Of a stretch of 64,000 nucleotides of DNA, positions 51,501 through 63,350 are shown piece by piece. The stretch is taken from assembly GCF_043641665.1 (NCBI RefSeq), contig NC_092193.1:19229446-19293445 (forward strand). Direction: 5' to 3'. The notes beneath the pieces were generated by a model that saw only the letters and a list, made by a program, of their open reading frames with translations, was not told the origin of the DNA and made no database searches. Within the stretch, counting starts at the first letter, position 1; the number at the start of each line of letters is the position of its first letter. The translations under genes and the position numbers were made by a program. This DNA comes from Enoplosus armatus (lineage: Eukaryota > Chordata > Actinopteri > Centrarchiformes > Enoplosidae).

Positions 51501-51915
51501 GTGAGAAAGTAGACTGTGATGGATTTCTCATAGATCCCCATTCCCCACGCTCCCACCCTTTGTGACCAATACCCCCACTCACAAAACAAAAGTCAGTCAC
51601 CGCACTTTGGGGGAGGGGAACCCAGTCTGGACAGAGTATACGACTAGTTTCATTGGGAGTGCAGAATTAGGAGTGCCAAGTAGGGGGGGAGGGGAAACAG
51701 CTGTCAGATAATTGACTTTGAGAATGAATGAGAACAGAAAGTTCTTAAAACATCACAGTCGGTACTCTTGGCTGTACTCCTCAAGAAAGAAACGTTCCTT
51801 CTCCTTCACAGTGATCTTATCTGTGAAGTGAAGTTGAGACAAGCAAAAAACATCACCAACTAAATCAGTATTTTTGTTTCTTTTCTAGGTGAAAGACCCT
51901 ATTTTGATATCCCAG

Positions 51916-53931
51916 ATGGCAACGTACAGTGAACATAATGGCACAAATGGACTACTTATGAGCATGGAGGAGTCTTTTGAAGGGAAAATAACAAAGGCTG
52001 AATGTGAGGGAAAGTTTGAAGCTAAACGCTCCTCCAAGGATTTGCGCCACTCTGCCAGCTCAGCTGAAAGCAACGCAAGTGGTGTGGCTAGTTTCACCAC
52101 TAACCACAACTCTGTTGTGTGCCTGCCTCTAGTGTCAGAGGGACTGAAATTGGTATGGACACAGTCGGATCAAACCCGTGAACTTGACACAATCCCAGAG
52201 CTGGTCCAGGCCTTTAACTTATTTCCGTACCCATCATCCCGGGAGGTTAGCACCTTGGCCCGGGTATGTGCCTTGCCACTGGACAAAGTTAAGGTGTGGT
52301 TTATGGTGCAGAGAATTAAATATGGTATCAGCTGGTCCTCAGAGGAAATTGAGGAGACACGGCGGAAGCTGGCAGTGCCTGAGCTTTGTGATGACTCTAC
52401 TGAAACAAACGAGGAAATCAAAATGGAGAGCATGAGCAGAAGTTGTGAGGAATTGGTAACTGAGGATAAGGACAGCGGTGAAGTAGAGGGTGCTCTCTCC
52501 AGCTTCACACCCCAAAAGAACAAACCAAAGTGTGAGTCACCAGATTCCTATAAACCAGCCAAACCCATTACCCCGTGTTTCAGTTCCACCCTCCCACCTC
52601 CTCAGGATTCATACTTCTACCGCCCACCAGCAGACACGCCAGCGGACACGCCAGCAAGCACAGCAGCTAATGTCTCCCTTGACCTTTCAGAGGCATCTTC
52701 ACGACAGCACCGTCATGGCCGCTACAAAAAGTCTAAAGCTCAACTCGCTGCCCTTCGAAAGAGCTTTCTGAGAGAGAACTGGCCTGCAGAGGCAGAGCTT
52801 AGACGTCTGCAAGAAGAAACTGGGCTGAGCCGTAACGACATTCGTAAATGGTTCAGTGACAGCCGGTACCAGCTTAGGGTTGGCCGAGGAAGCCTGGCTG
52901 CAGCCCAGAACTGCTCTCAGCACACTGCGGTTGGAGGTAAACATGATCAACAAATTCAACCTCTTCCACTTATTACTCAAAATACTCGTCAACTAAACGG
53001 GGTGAAGGGCCACGAGGCAGCCCGTAACAATGGGATTAGAAATTCACATTTCTTTCAGACCTTTTTGTCAAACAGCTTGGAAGCATTTGGGGAAAGGGTC
53101 CTTGAGGTAGAAGGGTATGACGTTATGGAGGATCTCTCTGGGGATGGGGACTGTTTTAAAGACGAGGAACAAAGTGAAGAACAACCCTTACAACTAACCA
53201 AGACCTGCAAGATTGAGCCAGATGTTCCACTGGAACCATCAGCTATACTGAAATCCTCTCCCTACTCTTCCCCCTCTGACAGTCCACCACTGACTGCCTC
53301 GCCTAATAAACCTCTTTCAAAGAGCATCAGCACATCAAAGAAGTCAGCCCACTCAGCCAAAGCCAGTCCCTCACGAACGCCCTTGCGTCTCTCAGGAGCT
53401 TCCTCATCCACATCCCCTGCCCTCACTCCTGCTGGGCGACCAAGAAAGACCAAGGAGCAGTTAGATGTGTTAAAGCAGCACTTCTTACGCTGCCAGTGGC
53501 CCAAGAGTGAAGATTACACTGAGCTTGTTAAGCTTACAGGTTTACCCCGTGCAGATGTCATTCAGTGGTTTGGGGACACACGGTATGCTGTTAAAAATGG
53601 CCAGTTGCGCTGGGTGAAGGGGGTCCGTGATAAGTTCTTGGCAGAACTTGCAGCCCAGCAAAACGGCAGTGGTTTAACTAATGGAAGTGGCTCTGGGACA
53701 TCTACTCGGGCTGGGGGTGGCCGCAAACGAAAATCTCAAGCAATTGGTACAAGTACTGATTCCCCTGATATCCAGCCATTGGTAACATATTACCTTTCAA
53801 CAGGCTCACTAAATGAAAAAGACCTTGACTTTCTATGCAAGAAATCAAGAATGAGCTACCAGCAAGTGCGAGCTTGGTTTGCAGCTCAGGATGTTGGGGA
53901 GACTGACCAAGAACCTATTGTTGCTGATTAA
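51916..53931 (+). CDS. homez: HOMEZ homeodomain protein, single coding exon, 671 aa
   Basis: Atypical multi-homeodomain nuclear protein related to the ZHX family; role probably transcriptional, poorly known. The frame is open from the acceptor at 51889, but the first ATG is at 51916 (MATYSEHNGTNG), which I take as the start. Three divergent homeodomains: about residues 77-150 (helix 3 DKVKVWFMVQRIKYG), 268-324 (RNDIRKWFSDSRYQLR) and 507-568 (RADVIQWFGDTRYAVK). A fourth, partial one near the end (about 619-661) has the helix-3-like YQQVRAWFAAQD. Linkers are serine/proline-rich and acidic. Human HOMEZ is about 550 aa, so the linkers are longer here. The intronless coding region is also the human arrangement. 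An ATTAAA at 54484-54489 is a candidate poly(A) signal. Confidence 0.95.
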   Translation: MATYSEHNGTNGLLMSMEESFEGKITKAECEGKFEAKRSSKDLRHSASSAESNASGVASFTTNHNSVVCLPLVSEGLKLVWTQSDQTRELDTIPELVQAFNLFPYPSSREVSTLARVCALPLDKVKVWFMVQRIKYGISWSSEEIEETRRKLAVPELCDDSTETNEEIKMESMSRSCEELVTEDKDSGEVEGALSSFTPQKNKPKCESPDSYKPAKPITPCFSSTLPPPQDSYFYRPPADTPADTPASTAANVSLDLSEASSRQHRHGRYKKSKAQLAALRKSFLRENWPAEAELRRLQEETGLSRNDIRKWFSDSRYQLRVGRGSLAAAQNCSQHTAVGGKHDQQIQPLPLITQNTRQLNGVKGHEAARNNGIRNSHFFQTFLSNSLEAFGERVLEVEGYDVMEDLSGDGDCFKDEEQSEEQPLQLTKTCKIEPDVPLEPSAILKSSPYSSPSDSPPLTASPNKPLSKSISTSKKSAHSAKASPSRTPLRLSGASSSTSPALTPAGRPRKTKEQLDVLKQHFLRCQWPKSEDYTELVKLTGLPRADVIQWFGDTRYAVKNGQLRWVKGVRDKFLAELAAQQNGSGLTNGSGSGTSTRAGGGRKRKSQAIGTSTDSPDIQPLVTYYLSTGSLNEKDLDFLCKKSRMSYQQVRAWFAAQDVGETDQEPIVAD

Positions 53932-55222
53932 GACACTGGAACCAGACTTAAGAACATTTATAAAAGTTGGTGGAGTGCTCCTCACATCCTTTGCACCAAC
54001 ATAGTTATTACTTTGGTTGAAATTGCTTTAATTGAGGCAGGTTTGTAACATCCAGTCTTCCCAGTACAAGCCCAAAGTGAGGCTTGTGTTTTTTATATAT
54101 GCCGCATTTCCTGCTTATCCTAATATATTTGGACTTGAATTATAATTGTGCTGCCCGTGTTGCTGTAAATAGGACAGTAACTTGTACACTGGTTTGCTAT
54201 ATTTTCTGAGGTCATTATTTTTGTTTAGATATCACTACTACAGATTTTTTTAGTATGCTATTGTAGCAGTATAATTTAAACTGGTTGTACTTTTGGTACC
54301 TGACTATAGCAGATACGTAACTGCTCTAGAAAAATGTCTATGTTGATGAATTTGTTGACTGACCACTGTGTGTAATCATTCCTTTACAGCCAATAATTCC
54401 TTGTCATGAAAAGCACACTGGACATGTACACTTTTTAAATTGACATCTTGCACTTTGGTTTGAGCCTGCTGCCATCATGTTCATTAAATCAAATTATTTC
54501 ACAAATGATGAGATCGAACTAAACGGTGTCATTCTTGATCCCTTAACACTGAAACGTATTATCATGCCTTTTGGAAACGGCATGGTACATGGGATACTGT
54601 ACTAAGAAAGCAGCAAGCACATCAACATCATACAGATGTCAGAATTGCCAATTCAATTTTGATTTCCACTCATTGATTCAGTCAGTATTTTTTACATCTC
54701 TTCTGTCTTAATAGGTGTAGCACGTGACTTGATGGATTATAATATAGACAAACTAGATATGAGAACTGGTGGGGATCCATGTACTGCATAAGTAGTAAAG
54801 GGTTTGAATCCAAAGAAATATTACCATTCTGTTTCTGATCAGATTACGAATTTTAGCACAAATTATACTTTCAGGTTATCGGTTCAGAAAAACTCCATAC
54901 TCTGTATGGAGCTCAGAGTTTAGCGCTTTAGAAATATCTGGACAAAGATTAGTTTATCAGAATGTTGATGAAGCAGGGTGCACCACTGTGTTTTGTCATT
55001 CTATTAGTAATGAAAAGTTAATGCAAATGTCATGCTGTAGGGAACTGTCCATAACACTTAGTGTCTTCCTTTGCAGATGCTTTCAATGTATTTTTTCCTG
55101 TTTGAAAATTCTCATTTGCACAACTGTGTCACTGGAAACCAGTAAAGGATTTGCCTTTATAATCATGTGTTCATGCTGTTTTTGTGTGCTGTAATGATTC
55201 CAACTGATTCCGTTTGATTGAA
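53932..55222. other. homez 3' UTR and the gap to the convergent rnf212b
   Basis: No coding exon seen. The ATTAAA at 54484-54489 probably ends homez, giving a 3' UTR of about 570 bases. The rest is AT-rich spacer between two tail-to-tail genes. Confidence 0.5.
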
Positions 55223-55524
55223 TTTATTCTTTCATCAATGGAAGTTCTGTGTTGTGAGCAAAAAGCAAGTGGCTGTGAAATTCATCTGCAGAAATGGTTC
55301 TAATGTAAATTGCTGCTCAAATGAAACCATAAGTCAAGCAATGACCAGTAAGATAATATGGCAGGTTAATTCCTCAACAGAGGAACTGCATGGTAACATT
55401 AGTACAACATCCATGTAAGCTTAACAATTATAATATATTTCTACTCAACGCGAAAACAAAGACGAGACGGTCCTGATGAACTTAACTGACAAAAATGTCC
55501 CCAGAATTGTAAGGGCCCATTTCA

Positions 55525-58018
55525 TTAATGCCTGGGTGACTGTATCGATAATCCACTTATAAACTGGAACTGGAAAACATTAGGAGTCTGACGCTGAGTT
55601 CTGAGGAAGACAGAAACGGACTGCAATTACATGAGAAAGCTAATTTAGAAATGTGTTACAATGTTTCATGGCAGAAGTAAGCATTTCTTACCTTGTAGGA
55701 GTGCTAAAGGACGTGGGTCTTCCTATTCAAAACAGAGAGGTGAAGATAGAATGCTTTTCATTTCAGAGATGATTAAGTATAGTGTATTTAATCACAGAAC
55801 CTACGGTAGAGCTACAAAAGCGTGTTTGCAACCACACTTACTGTGTGCACGTTCATGAAGAGAACTATGGCTAGAAATAGAAGTAGCTGATCCAGGAGTC
55901 TAACAAAAAGAGATCAAAGTATTTCCTTTATTTTATGTAACAAAAGGTAAAACCAAATGAAAATTCTGCTCTGAAATGCTGTATAATACGTTTACAGTTG
56001 AATGAATGAGTTCTAATGAGGGCCTGGTCTGTAAATGTGTAATTATTGAGCGTAAAAATTCATTCTTGACCATGGAAATTGGTCCACTTACTAGTTTCTC
56101 CCCAAGGTTTCAACCACATCTCATAGTTTTCATTAGTGGACAGAACAAACTCCGTCCACTAAGAAAGACAGTGAGATGAAACCTCCAGGAAATCTTCAGT
56201 GAAAGCTATTTAAAAAAGTTGACCTTTAGTTAAGATTTTTGTATTGTCAAACTGTGATTATTATGTTGACAAGCACAATAATCTACGAATAGATGTACAT
56301 ATATATATTATTGTTTTCATTTACAGTAGACCCAGAAAAGATTTCATGGAGCTAATATGACTATAAGACTTACTGTGAGGGAGGATAGACTGGGACCTCT
56401 GTCTCTGGCCCACCCCTGCGACTCCGCTGAGCCAAAGTGACTGAGACCCAGACAACATGTGTGAGCATAAAGTCTTAAAGTATAAAGTGCAGATATGTGA
56501 TGATAAAGATGATGACAGCATGACAATGTAATACATACCTCATAGTTCTTGAACGAGGGGTAACTGGTAAAAGAAAGCACACACACACGTACTCATCATC
56601 AACTTAAATCAAAAAGTCTGAAATGGACCACCAACACTGAAAACATTAACTGTAACAATTAATCTTATATAACTGGGTTTACCTGGAGTGGTTACAGCCA
56701 CAGGGAGTGACATCCTTTGAGTACTTTATATGAGACAAAAAGTAATTACTCAATCAATTAAAAACCTTTCACTGGAAAGTATGTTATTAAACATTACAGT
56801 CCTGAAATGTAAATTGGGTTTACCCATCGATTTGAAACGCTCCTGGAGAAACCTGTGGCAAACAGAAAGTGCGCAAGCTAAATTAGATATGTCATTTATT
56901 ATCTTATTATGTTCATTGGCATTTTTGGCAACTTTTTCTTCATCAGACTTTTGGAACACTTACCCTCCTCTGAGAAAGTGGCTTTTTCATTTCAACAGTC
57001 TCTCTTTTCAGCTCCGAAAGCTGCCTTTTTAAGTCAGCATTCTCCCTTTTCAGCTTGGAGAGTTGCCTTGTGATGAGAGACGTGGGAAGGACAGCATTGC
57101 AATCGGGGGTTTTATTTGCACAGCCACAGAGGAACAATAACAGATATTAAAATCACCTGTAACCCTGCTCAGCGACTTCCTTCAGATGCCTTTCCAGTTC
57201 AACAGACTTGTGCTTGAAGTGCGCCGTGACTCTCTCTATTTGTGTCCGCTGAAAAAGCGCAATCTGAGGAGCATGAAGACCCCACATTCAAATATTCTTT
57301 CAATGAAAATCAACGTTTGGCTTTTGGAGCATAGCTCAGGGATTCCCAAATGATCTTATAGCACATAAACTGATGCTTTTAATCTCGTTAAATATCACTG
57401 AAGCAATCTCTTGTTGAATGACTCACAGACTGGTTATTAATTGACTAACTGCTCTGACATTTTACATCCTAGTATAGCAATTAAAAAAGGGCGACAGCGA
57501 GGGAGCTTGGGGTGAATGCTGCACAGAGGAGACAGACCTGTGAAATGTGCTCCAGCCGTGATTGGATGAGCTTCACAGGGTCCTTGAAAAACACCTTTTC
57601 CTGTGGCTTCATCTGAAACAGAAAATGTGTGCAGATAGAATAAGTTGGTGATGTAAAATAAGGCCATTTTCTGTTGGTGCCATCAGGCAGTGACTTGCAG
57701 TGAAGATGTCAAACTCACAAACCTCATCTGTGATGGGCAGATAGCTGCAGCTGGCCCCACATACGCTGCACTGCTCTGTGGGAAAAAGACATAACCACGA
57801 GGCATATGTAGCCTGAAACTGTGTCGTATTAAAGCAACGATGTTAAATAATTAATAGAGTTATAAAGCGGAGGAAAATTAACTACGCACGCAGAGCAGAT
57901 AGTACATAACTGTCTTACCAGATTTAATGCATGCTTCACAACAGATGTGGCCACAGCTGGACACAGCAAACTTCGACCCTCTCCTTGTGAAACACTGATT
58001 ACAGTGGAACCAGTCCAT
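55525..58018 (-). CDS. rnf212b: RNF212B-like RING protein, 12 coding exons, 251 aa
   Basis: Paralogue of RNF212/Zip3-type SUMO ligases that promote meiotic crossovers on synapsed chromosomes. Exons in transcript order: 57919-58018, 57723-57775, 57538-57612, 57157-57263, 56964-57066, 56824-56852, 56683-56714, 56539-56563, 56374-56440, 55842-55899, 55692-55722, 55525-55600; splice sites and phases all fit. It begins [10 protein letters not shown], and the RING is split over the first two exons ([25 protein letters not shown]). Then comes [13 protein letters not shown], typical of RNF212B, a coiled coil (residues about 95-145, [18 protein letters not shown]) and a serine/threonine-rich tail made of many tiny exons, ending [12 protein letters not shown]. 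An acceptor (AACCCACAG) sits nine bases before the ATG, so the 5' UTR starts in an upstream exon. Candidate poly(A) signal: plus-strand TTTATT at 55223-55228. The smallest exons are the least certain. Confidence 0.9.
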
Positions 58019-58099
58019 TTTTAGTCCTGTGGGTTTCCTCCTCCGCAAACAAACATGAGATTACAATACACAAATGTAATTATGTAACATTAAATATTA

Positions 58100-58585
58100 C
58101 ACTATATGACCATAAGTATGTGGACACCCCTGGTCACATACTTTTGTGTACTTTTAGTATTGGGTTGTTTTTCCTGGCTTGGGCTCAGCCTGGAAAATCT
58201 TAATGCTGCAGCATACAATTATCTTTTAGACAACAGTGTGCCACCAACTTTGTGGCAACAGTTTGTGTTTGACCTGTTCCTGTTTCAACATGGCAATGCC
58301 CTCTTGCACAAAGCCAGTTCCATGAAGAAATGGTTTTCCAAGTTTGGTGTGGAAGAACCTGGCTGGCCTGTACAGAGCTCGGACCTCATCCCTACACAAC
58401 ACCTTTGGGATGAACTGGAAATGGCACGAACCCAACTTAGCAGCCACTTAGGTTCCAAAGTCTTGTGGAAGGCCAGTCCAGACGATTGGAGAGACTCGTA
58501 GCAGCATATGAATGTTTTTAATATTTGCTTTTAAATGACATGGGCAAAAGGTGTCAGATGTGCACATACTTCTGGCCATGTAGTT
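58100..58585 (+). mobile_element. Internally deleted Tc1-like transposon in the first intron of rnf212b
   Basis: Left end CACTATATGACCATAAGTA and right end CTTCTGGCCATGTAGTT form imperfect inverted repeats next to TA dinucleotides (58098-58099 and 58586-58587), as expected for Tc1/mariner insertion. Between them the plus strand keeps the C-terminal part of a Tc1-type transposase: an altered catalytic segment (FQHGNALLHKA, where the family has D in place of G), then KKWFSKFGVEE and LIPTQHLWDELE. The N-terminal half is missing and key residues have changed, so the copy is dead. An autonomous element would be about 1.2-1.6 kb. Confidence 0.8.
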
Positions 58586-59016
58586 TACCAGTATGTATAC
58601 AGACAGATGACACTGGGGCTTCACAATACAGGAGTTACTTTGCCCATAAATTACACAATGGAAATTCATCTTATCCACTCTCATGCACAAAGTTATCATC
58701 CATTTTAGCAATAGATAATTCTGCAATGACACAACCAGGGCACGGAGCACACACACTTGCATATAAAACAGTACGGTTAGGTACAGCTGTGAAGTGACGA
58801 CAAAATTACTCATCCACAGTACTAACAGGGGTTATGCTATTGGTCACCTAACCAAACTACATGCTAGCTAGCTAGCTTAAATTGTGACTCATTCACTTGT
58901 TCGGTTTGGCTGGATGCTGACAAACAGAAAGAAAGTAAGATACAGACTCAAAACGTTCACAACATGTTGGCTAGAAAATAAATGCTCTATCATTTTTGTT
59001 TTCTTGCTAACATTAC

Positions 59017-59145
59017 CCCTCGCCCTGCTCAGAAGTAGTAGAAGTTTTATCCTGACGGAGGAGAGGAGTTACTACAGTCGGCTCGGCAGTCCCGCCTCCG
59101 CGCGGAGCCTGCTCTCCTCTGATTGGCAGAGTGACGTATGAAGAC
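59017..59145 (-). promoter_or_regulatory. rnf212b: Probable rnf212b core promoter and non-coding first exon
   Basis: Read on the minus strand there are, in order, a CRE-like TACGTCA (about 59132-59138), a CCAAT box (59119-59123), a CpG-dense GC box (GGAGGCGGGA, about 59090-59100), and a GGCGAGGG|GTAATG donor at 59017/59016. This accounts for the splice acceptor found just upstream of the rnf212b start codon. CRE-like sites are common in meiotic and testis promoters, but the assignment is inferred from position alone. Confidence 0.5.
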
Positions 59146-59149
59146 CCCC

Positions 59150-60105
59150 ATTCGTCAGCGTCTGTTAAAATATTAGGCTAAGCTTAAAGCTACGTTTTAC
59201 ATGGCATAAAAAGGTCACCAATATGGAAGGACATTTTATTTTTAAGAAATTGGCTCTGGAAGCATAAACCAGTTATTTCATTCAGTGTTGGCTGCGCCTT
59301 GAAATATAACATTGAGGAAAAAGAAATCCAGTTTCCACTTCAAAAGATGGATTTTAAAAAGATGACCATCTGTTTAGCACAGAAAACATTTTGCTGATTA
59401 AATAGAATTTCTTTTAATGCTAGCTTACTTAAAATGGTCTTCTAAAACAAACACCACCAAGGACACCTGTTGCACCATGACATGTCATAACCTGCACTAA
59501 TTTCAAGATGGTCACCTCATGGCTTAATCATTAAGCTTTGGCTCTTCAGTCAACTAAAAGTAGGAGCAACATTTATGCCGTGCATGGGGCGATGGCGTGG
59601 CTTACATAGTGAGTGATATGTAGGACATGATGGAACACTGTTTTAAGTAAACTTTGTATTGTGCATCAAGGCAAGCAATTGAATAATCCACTCATTTCAC
59701 ATTTCATTGAATCCCTTGCAGGTCTGGGTAAAGCGACCTTTAACCCACAAATGTTTTAGAGATCATTAATACAACAAAGGTTTGGTGCATTAAGGTGCAG
59801 CACATCATGCTTTCCATATTTTCCCCTGACAGTGACCATTACATTGTTCACACCTCACCACCCTTCATATCATGAAGTTACACTTTGCATAATGTTTTTT
59901 TTCCCCAGACGTGTGAAACAAATTTGTTACATGAAAAATCCCATTTATTCCTTCTTTAATATGAAGTTGCTGAACAGATGTGTGCACATCTCAGTTTTAC
60001 CCAGGAATAAGAGTTGACAAGTCATGAATATACCATTTCTTTTCCTAAAGAGATTACACTCAAAAATCGAGTCAAACTTCAAGTATTCAAGTGAGTGGTT
60101 TGGAG
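59150..60105. other. Spacer between rnf212b and the ZP3-like gene
   Basis: AT-rich sequence without any exon that I can support. The two genes run in the same direction (minus), so this is downstream of the ZP3-like gene and upstream of rnf212b. A TTTAAT (minus-strand ATTAAA) at 60111-60116 may end the ZP3-like transcript. Confidence 0.5.
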
Positions 60106-60311
60106 ACATCTTTAATGGCCACATGATCTGAAATGGAGAGACAGGTGCCAAGCTTTTACAAGCTTGCGAAACCACAAATAAAAACCCAATTCAGATTGAA
60201 GGAACCAGTCTGTAAGATGGATCCATTCCTGTTGGGAGAAAAAAAAAAAAAAAAAAGTTTAGGTGGCTGAATATACATAGGGTAAAATTAAAACTAATTT
60301 ACCTAGACACT

Positions 60312-62103
60312 TCAGGAATTCACATCAGTGATGGTAAGTGGCCCAAGGACTGCTTTTTGTTCCATTCCATGCTTCCCTGTTTTTAAACAAAAAACAGTTT
60401 TAGTACAGTACAATGAGACCAGTTTAATACAGCAGACACTGTGCAGATACCTGATGCTATACTCCTCATCCTCCTGGACTTGCAGCTGGATTCACAGCAG
60501 TCACAGAGATTGCTATATGCAGAGTTGTCCAGCAGCTCCCAACTGAGTTCATGAAGATGGGACAAGAGTAGAGTGTTATACAGTAAATCAGATCTCCATC
60601 AACTGAACTGTTCCATGATACAGGAGGTCTGATTGAATCCAGCATCCAACATGTTGCGACTGGTTGAGTGCGTTTTAGCATTTAATTGTCAACTGGCCCA
60701 ATGGGAAAGCTATACTACCAATTCTGGTATACTGCTGCAGTTTAAAAACACACATTTTTACCCATGGTCTTTGATATAGTGGCAGGCCTTCTTGGTGTTG
60801 TCAAGACCAACAGGATCCCAAGCCACGAGGCTGCAGTGAATAAACACCTGGGAGGTTGCAAGGCATAATTGTTGGTTTCCAGTATTTACAGATAATATTT
60901 CCCTTTATAGAATGAAGCTGGTTTACCTCTTCTCCGAGAGCAAACCTAAAGGCTTGAAGGGACAGGTGGATCTCCGATGATTTTTGCCTTGGCTCGAATT
61001 TTGAGAGGGAGATCTTACTGTCCACAAGACATCTGTATGGTTAAACACATTTCTTTGAGTTATTTCCAGTGTCTGTACAAAAAAGTTCAGAAAGTCACTT
61101 TTCTGCCAGTAACAAGAGTACCCTTTATTGGTGATTATTGGGTATATAGTGCTTTCAGGCTGCAGTTCTGGTGTGGTAGTCGCCACACATTCCTCAAGAA
61201 GCAGCAGCAAGGGCTGATGGGTCTTCTGCACCACACTGGCCATGATAGGGATAATGGAGCCCAGAGGAAAACTAGTGGATTCAGCAGGGCCTGAGAAGTC
61301 ACCTACAGCAGTAAACAAATAAGTCAGTAAGGTAAAAAGGAGTCCTTATGAGAATTCTGCCATTTGCAGTAAAGTCATGTTTTCCACCCACCATTCATGA
61401 GTCCAATGTGGAACACTAGATCACTATCACCGTATGTGAAAAACACTGGCTCATAAATCAGAGGGTACCAGTCCTTGGGCCTGCACAAAATAAAAATAAA
61501 AAAAAGGAGATAGAGTACAGCAATGACTGCCATTAAACACATGCATCTATAGAACATTTAATTGCCAATTTTTCCTGAACACCCACCTCTCATATGCACA
61601 GACAACTGGGTGAGTGAAGGGGAGAACGTGAGAATCAGGAGAGGAAAGGTAGGTCAGATCATTGCTGTACATCAGCGAGTCCCCAGTAACCTATGGAGAG
61701 AGACAAGTGTCACTAACCCGTAGAAAATATAGTTGACTCAGTTTGCAGGCAGAAGTGTGCTTCTCACCATTCTCCTGAAGTTACAATTGTTGACATCCAC
61801 ACTGAAAACAGCCTCCCTGGGCGAGAGGCTGGTGGGGAAACAGTTACCCAGACGAAAGAGTGACGTGTCAGCCTGGGATCTGCTCTCCGTCCACACCAGC
61901 GTGACAACATCGGGCCCGCAGTCCAGTTTCATGTCTGTAAAGGGATACAACACACAGAACTCAAGTTCCTACTCCTAAAAAGTCTCAGTAAGAGGATAAA
62001 TTAACATAACATGTCTGCATTTTGCTACAATATTACCTGCATAAACCGACATGGCAGCTGCCAGGCTCAGAAGCAGCACACGTTGCCAAAAGAAAGCCAT
62101 CAT
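60312..62103 (-). CDS. ZP3-like zona pellucida egg-coat protein, 9 coding exons, 318 aa
   Basis: Secreted structural glycoprotein of the fish egg envelope (chorion). Exons in transcript order: 62037-62103, 61768-61934, 61587-61690, 61392-61480, 61122-61302, 60927-61032, 60762-60847, 60451-60542, 60312-60376; all phases join. A signal peptide (residues 1-22, LLLLSLAAAMSVYA-like) is followed by a ZP domain: ZP-N starting at MKLDCGPDVV, with NCFPTSLS and NNCNFRRM; ZP-C with EECVATTTPELQPES, CLVDSKISLS and FIHCSLVAWDP. It ends with a cysteine cluster (LCDCCESSCKS) and a basic RRMR cleavage-like site. No C-terminal transmembrane segment is visible, as is common in fish ZP proteins. Teleosts have many ZP3 copies, so I give no symbol. 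A second copy lies upstream at 63351 and beyond. Confidence 0.9.
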
Positions 62104-62109
62104 GACTGA

Positions 62110-63190
62110 ACACCTGCTCCTGACACTGTGGCTGGTTTTATTCCTTCTGACTGGGAGACTTGAATCAAGAAAAGCTCTTTCACCTGGTGTGTCTCAGGGT
62201 CATTGGTCATCAGCCTAATTGCAATCTGCTTGGAAAGCAACTCACCACATCACACATCCAGTCATTTGTGTTTTATTAGACCCAGTTCATTCAAGAAATT
62301 CAATGTGTTCATTCACTGTGTATCATGTTTAAGATATCACTGATATTATGATTTTATATGAATAGATAAAAAGATATGCCAACTCTGTGCCACTATCCTT
62401 GTGACCATGCTGCAGGCAGTAAATACAAGTGGTGAACAATTCGAGAACTAGTGTATCCACGCAAAGGGATGCAGAATATGAGTTATCAGTGTGAAGTTGC
62501 CGTTTTGTCTGCAACTTTGGCCCAAATCTGAATCCTCAGTCAGAATTTTCGTTTTACTTTGACAAAAGAAATCAAACCGACGGACAATTTTAAAAGAGTT
62601 TGGCCACTTTCATATGTCGTCTTAAATCTGATACACACATGATGCTGTGGCAATGCTGCCTCAGTGTGTGAGTAATATCAGAATTCAAGTGCTTATGTCA
62701 CGTTTTGCAGCTCGAGCTTGAGGGGAAATGGAAGGTGTTCAGTAGGCGTCCCAATTCATGTGCTAGCTGCTCTAAATTGCTTGGCCCACAAAGATGGGTT
62801 GGTGGATATGAAGGCCACGTTATAAGTGATCATAAATGAGACAGTTTAGCCTTGTAGGGACAAATAACTCAGGTCTTTTAATTGTAAAGCCAAACTTTCT
62901 GAAGTTTCTTGTGAGTCAGCTGCCTTGAGACAGCATTGTTAATGCTAGTGATAAACCGGGATAAGTTCATAAGCTGGGACACGAACTTTAGGTTCAGGTT
63001 ACAGCTCGGGCCGAAACAAATGTGACTATAGAACTTTATATTAAAGGCTGGATACATTTTATTTCAGGTCATTCCCCGGAGTCGTGGTGACTTTATGGAG
63101 TGATGAAAAGCAGCAGTAGCAAGTGTTGATAAGCAGGACAGACTGCTAAAAAAAAATAAAAAGTTGAACTTCAGCAGGAGTTCACACTAG
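62110..63190. other. Spacer between the two ZP3-like genes
   Basis: Immediate upstream region of the first ZP3-like gene and downstream region of the second. No exon seen. A TTTATT at 63192-63197 (minus-strand AATAAA) is a good poly(A) signal for the second gene. No convincing TATA box was identified for the first gene. Confidence 0.5.
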
Positions 63191-63350
63191 GTTTATTTGC
63201 ACAGAGGGTTTAAGGTGGATGTATGAGGATTCAAATGAATCTTCAAACAAATTCAGTTGAGATCACGTAAAGTCAACATCTTGTAAGTCAGGAAACTAAG
63301 GTCATCTGCTGCTGGGCCCCCCTTTGTTGTGCATGATCACAGAGTCTCCA

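Noticed and set aside
58106..58501. Open frame of 131 codons upstream of rnf212b as a host gene
   Set aside because: Its second half is the decayed end of a Tc1-type transposase bounded by inverted repeats, so it is a transposon remnant.
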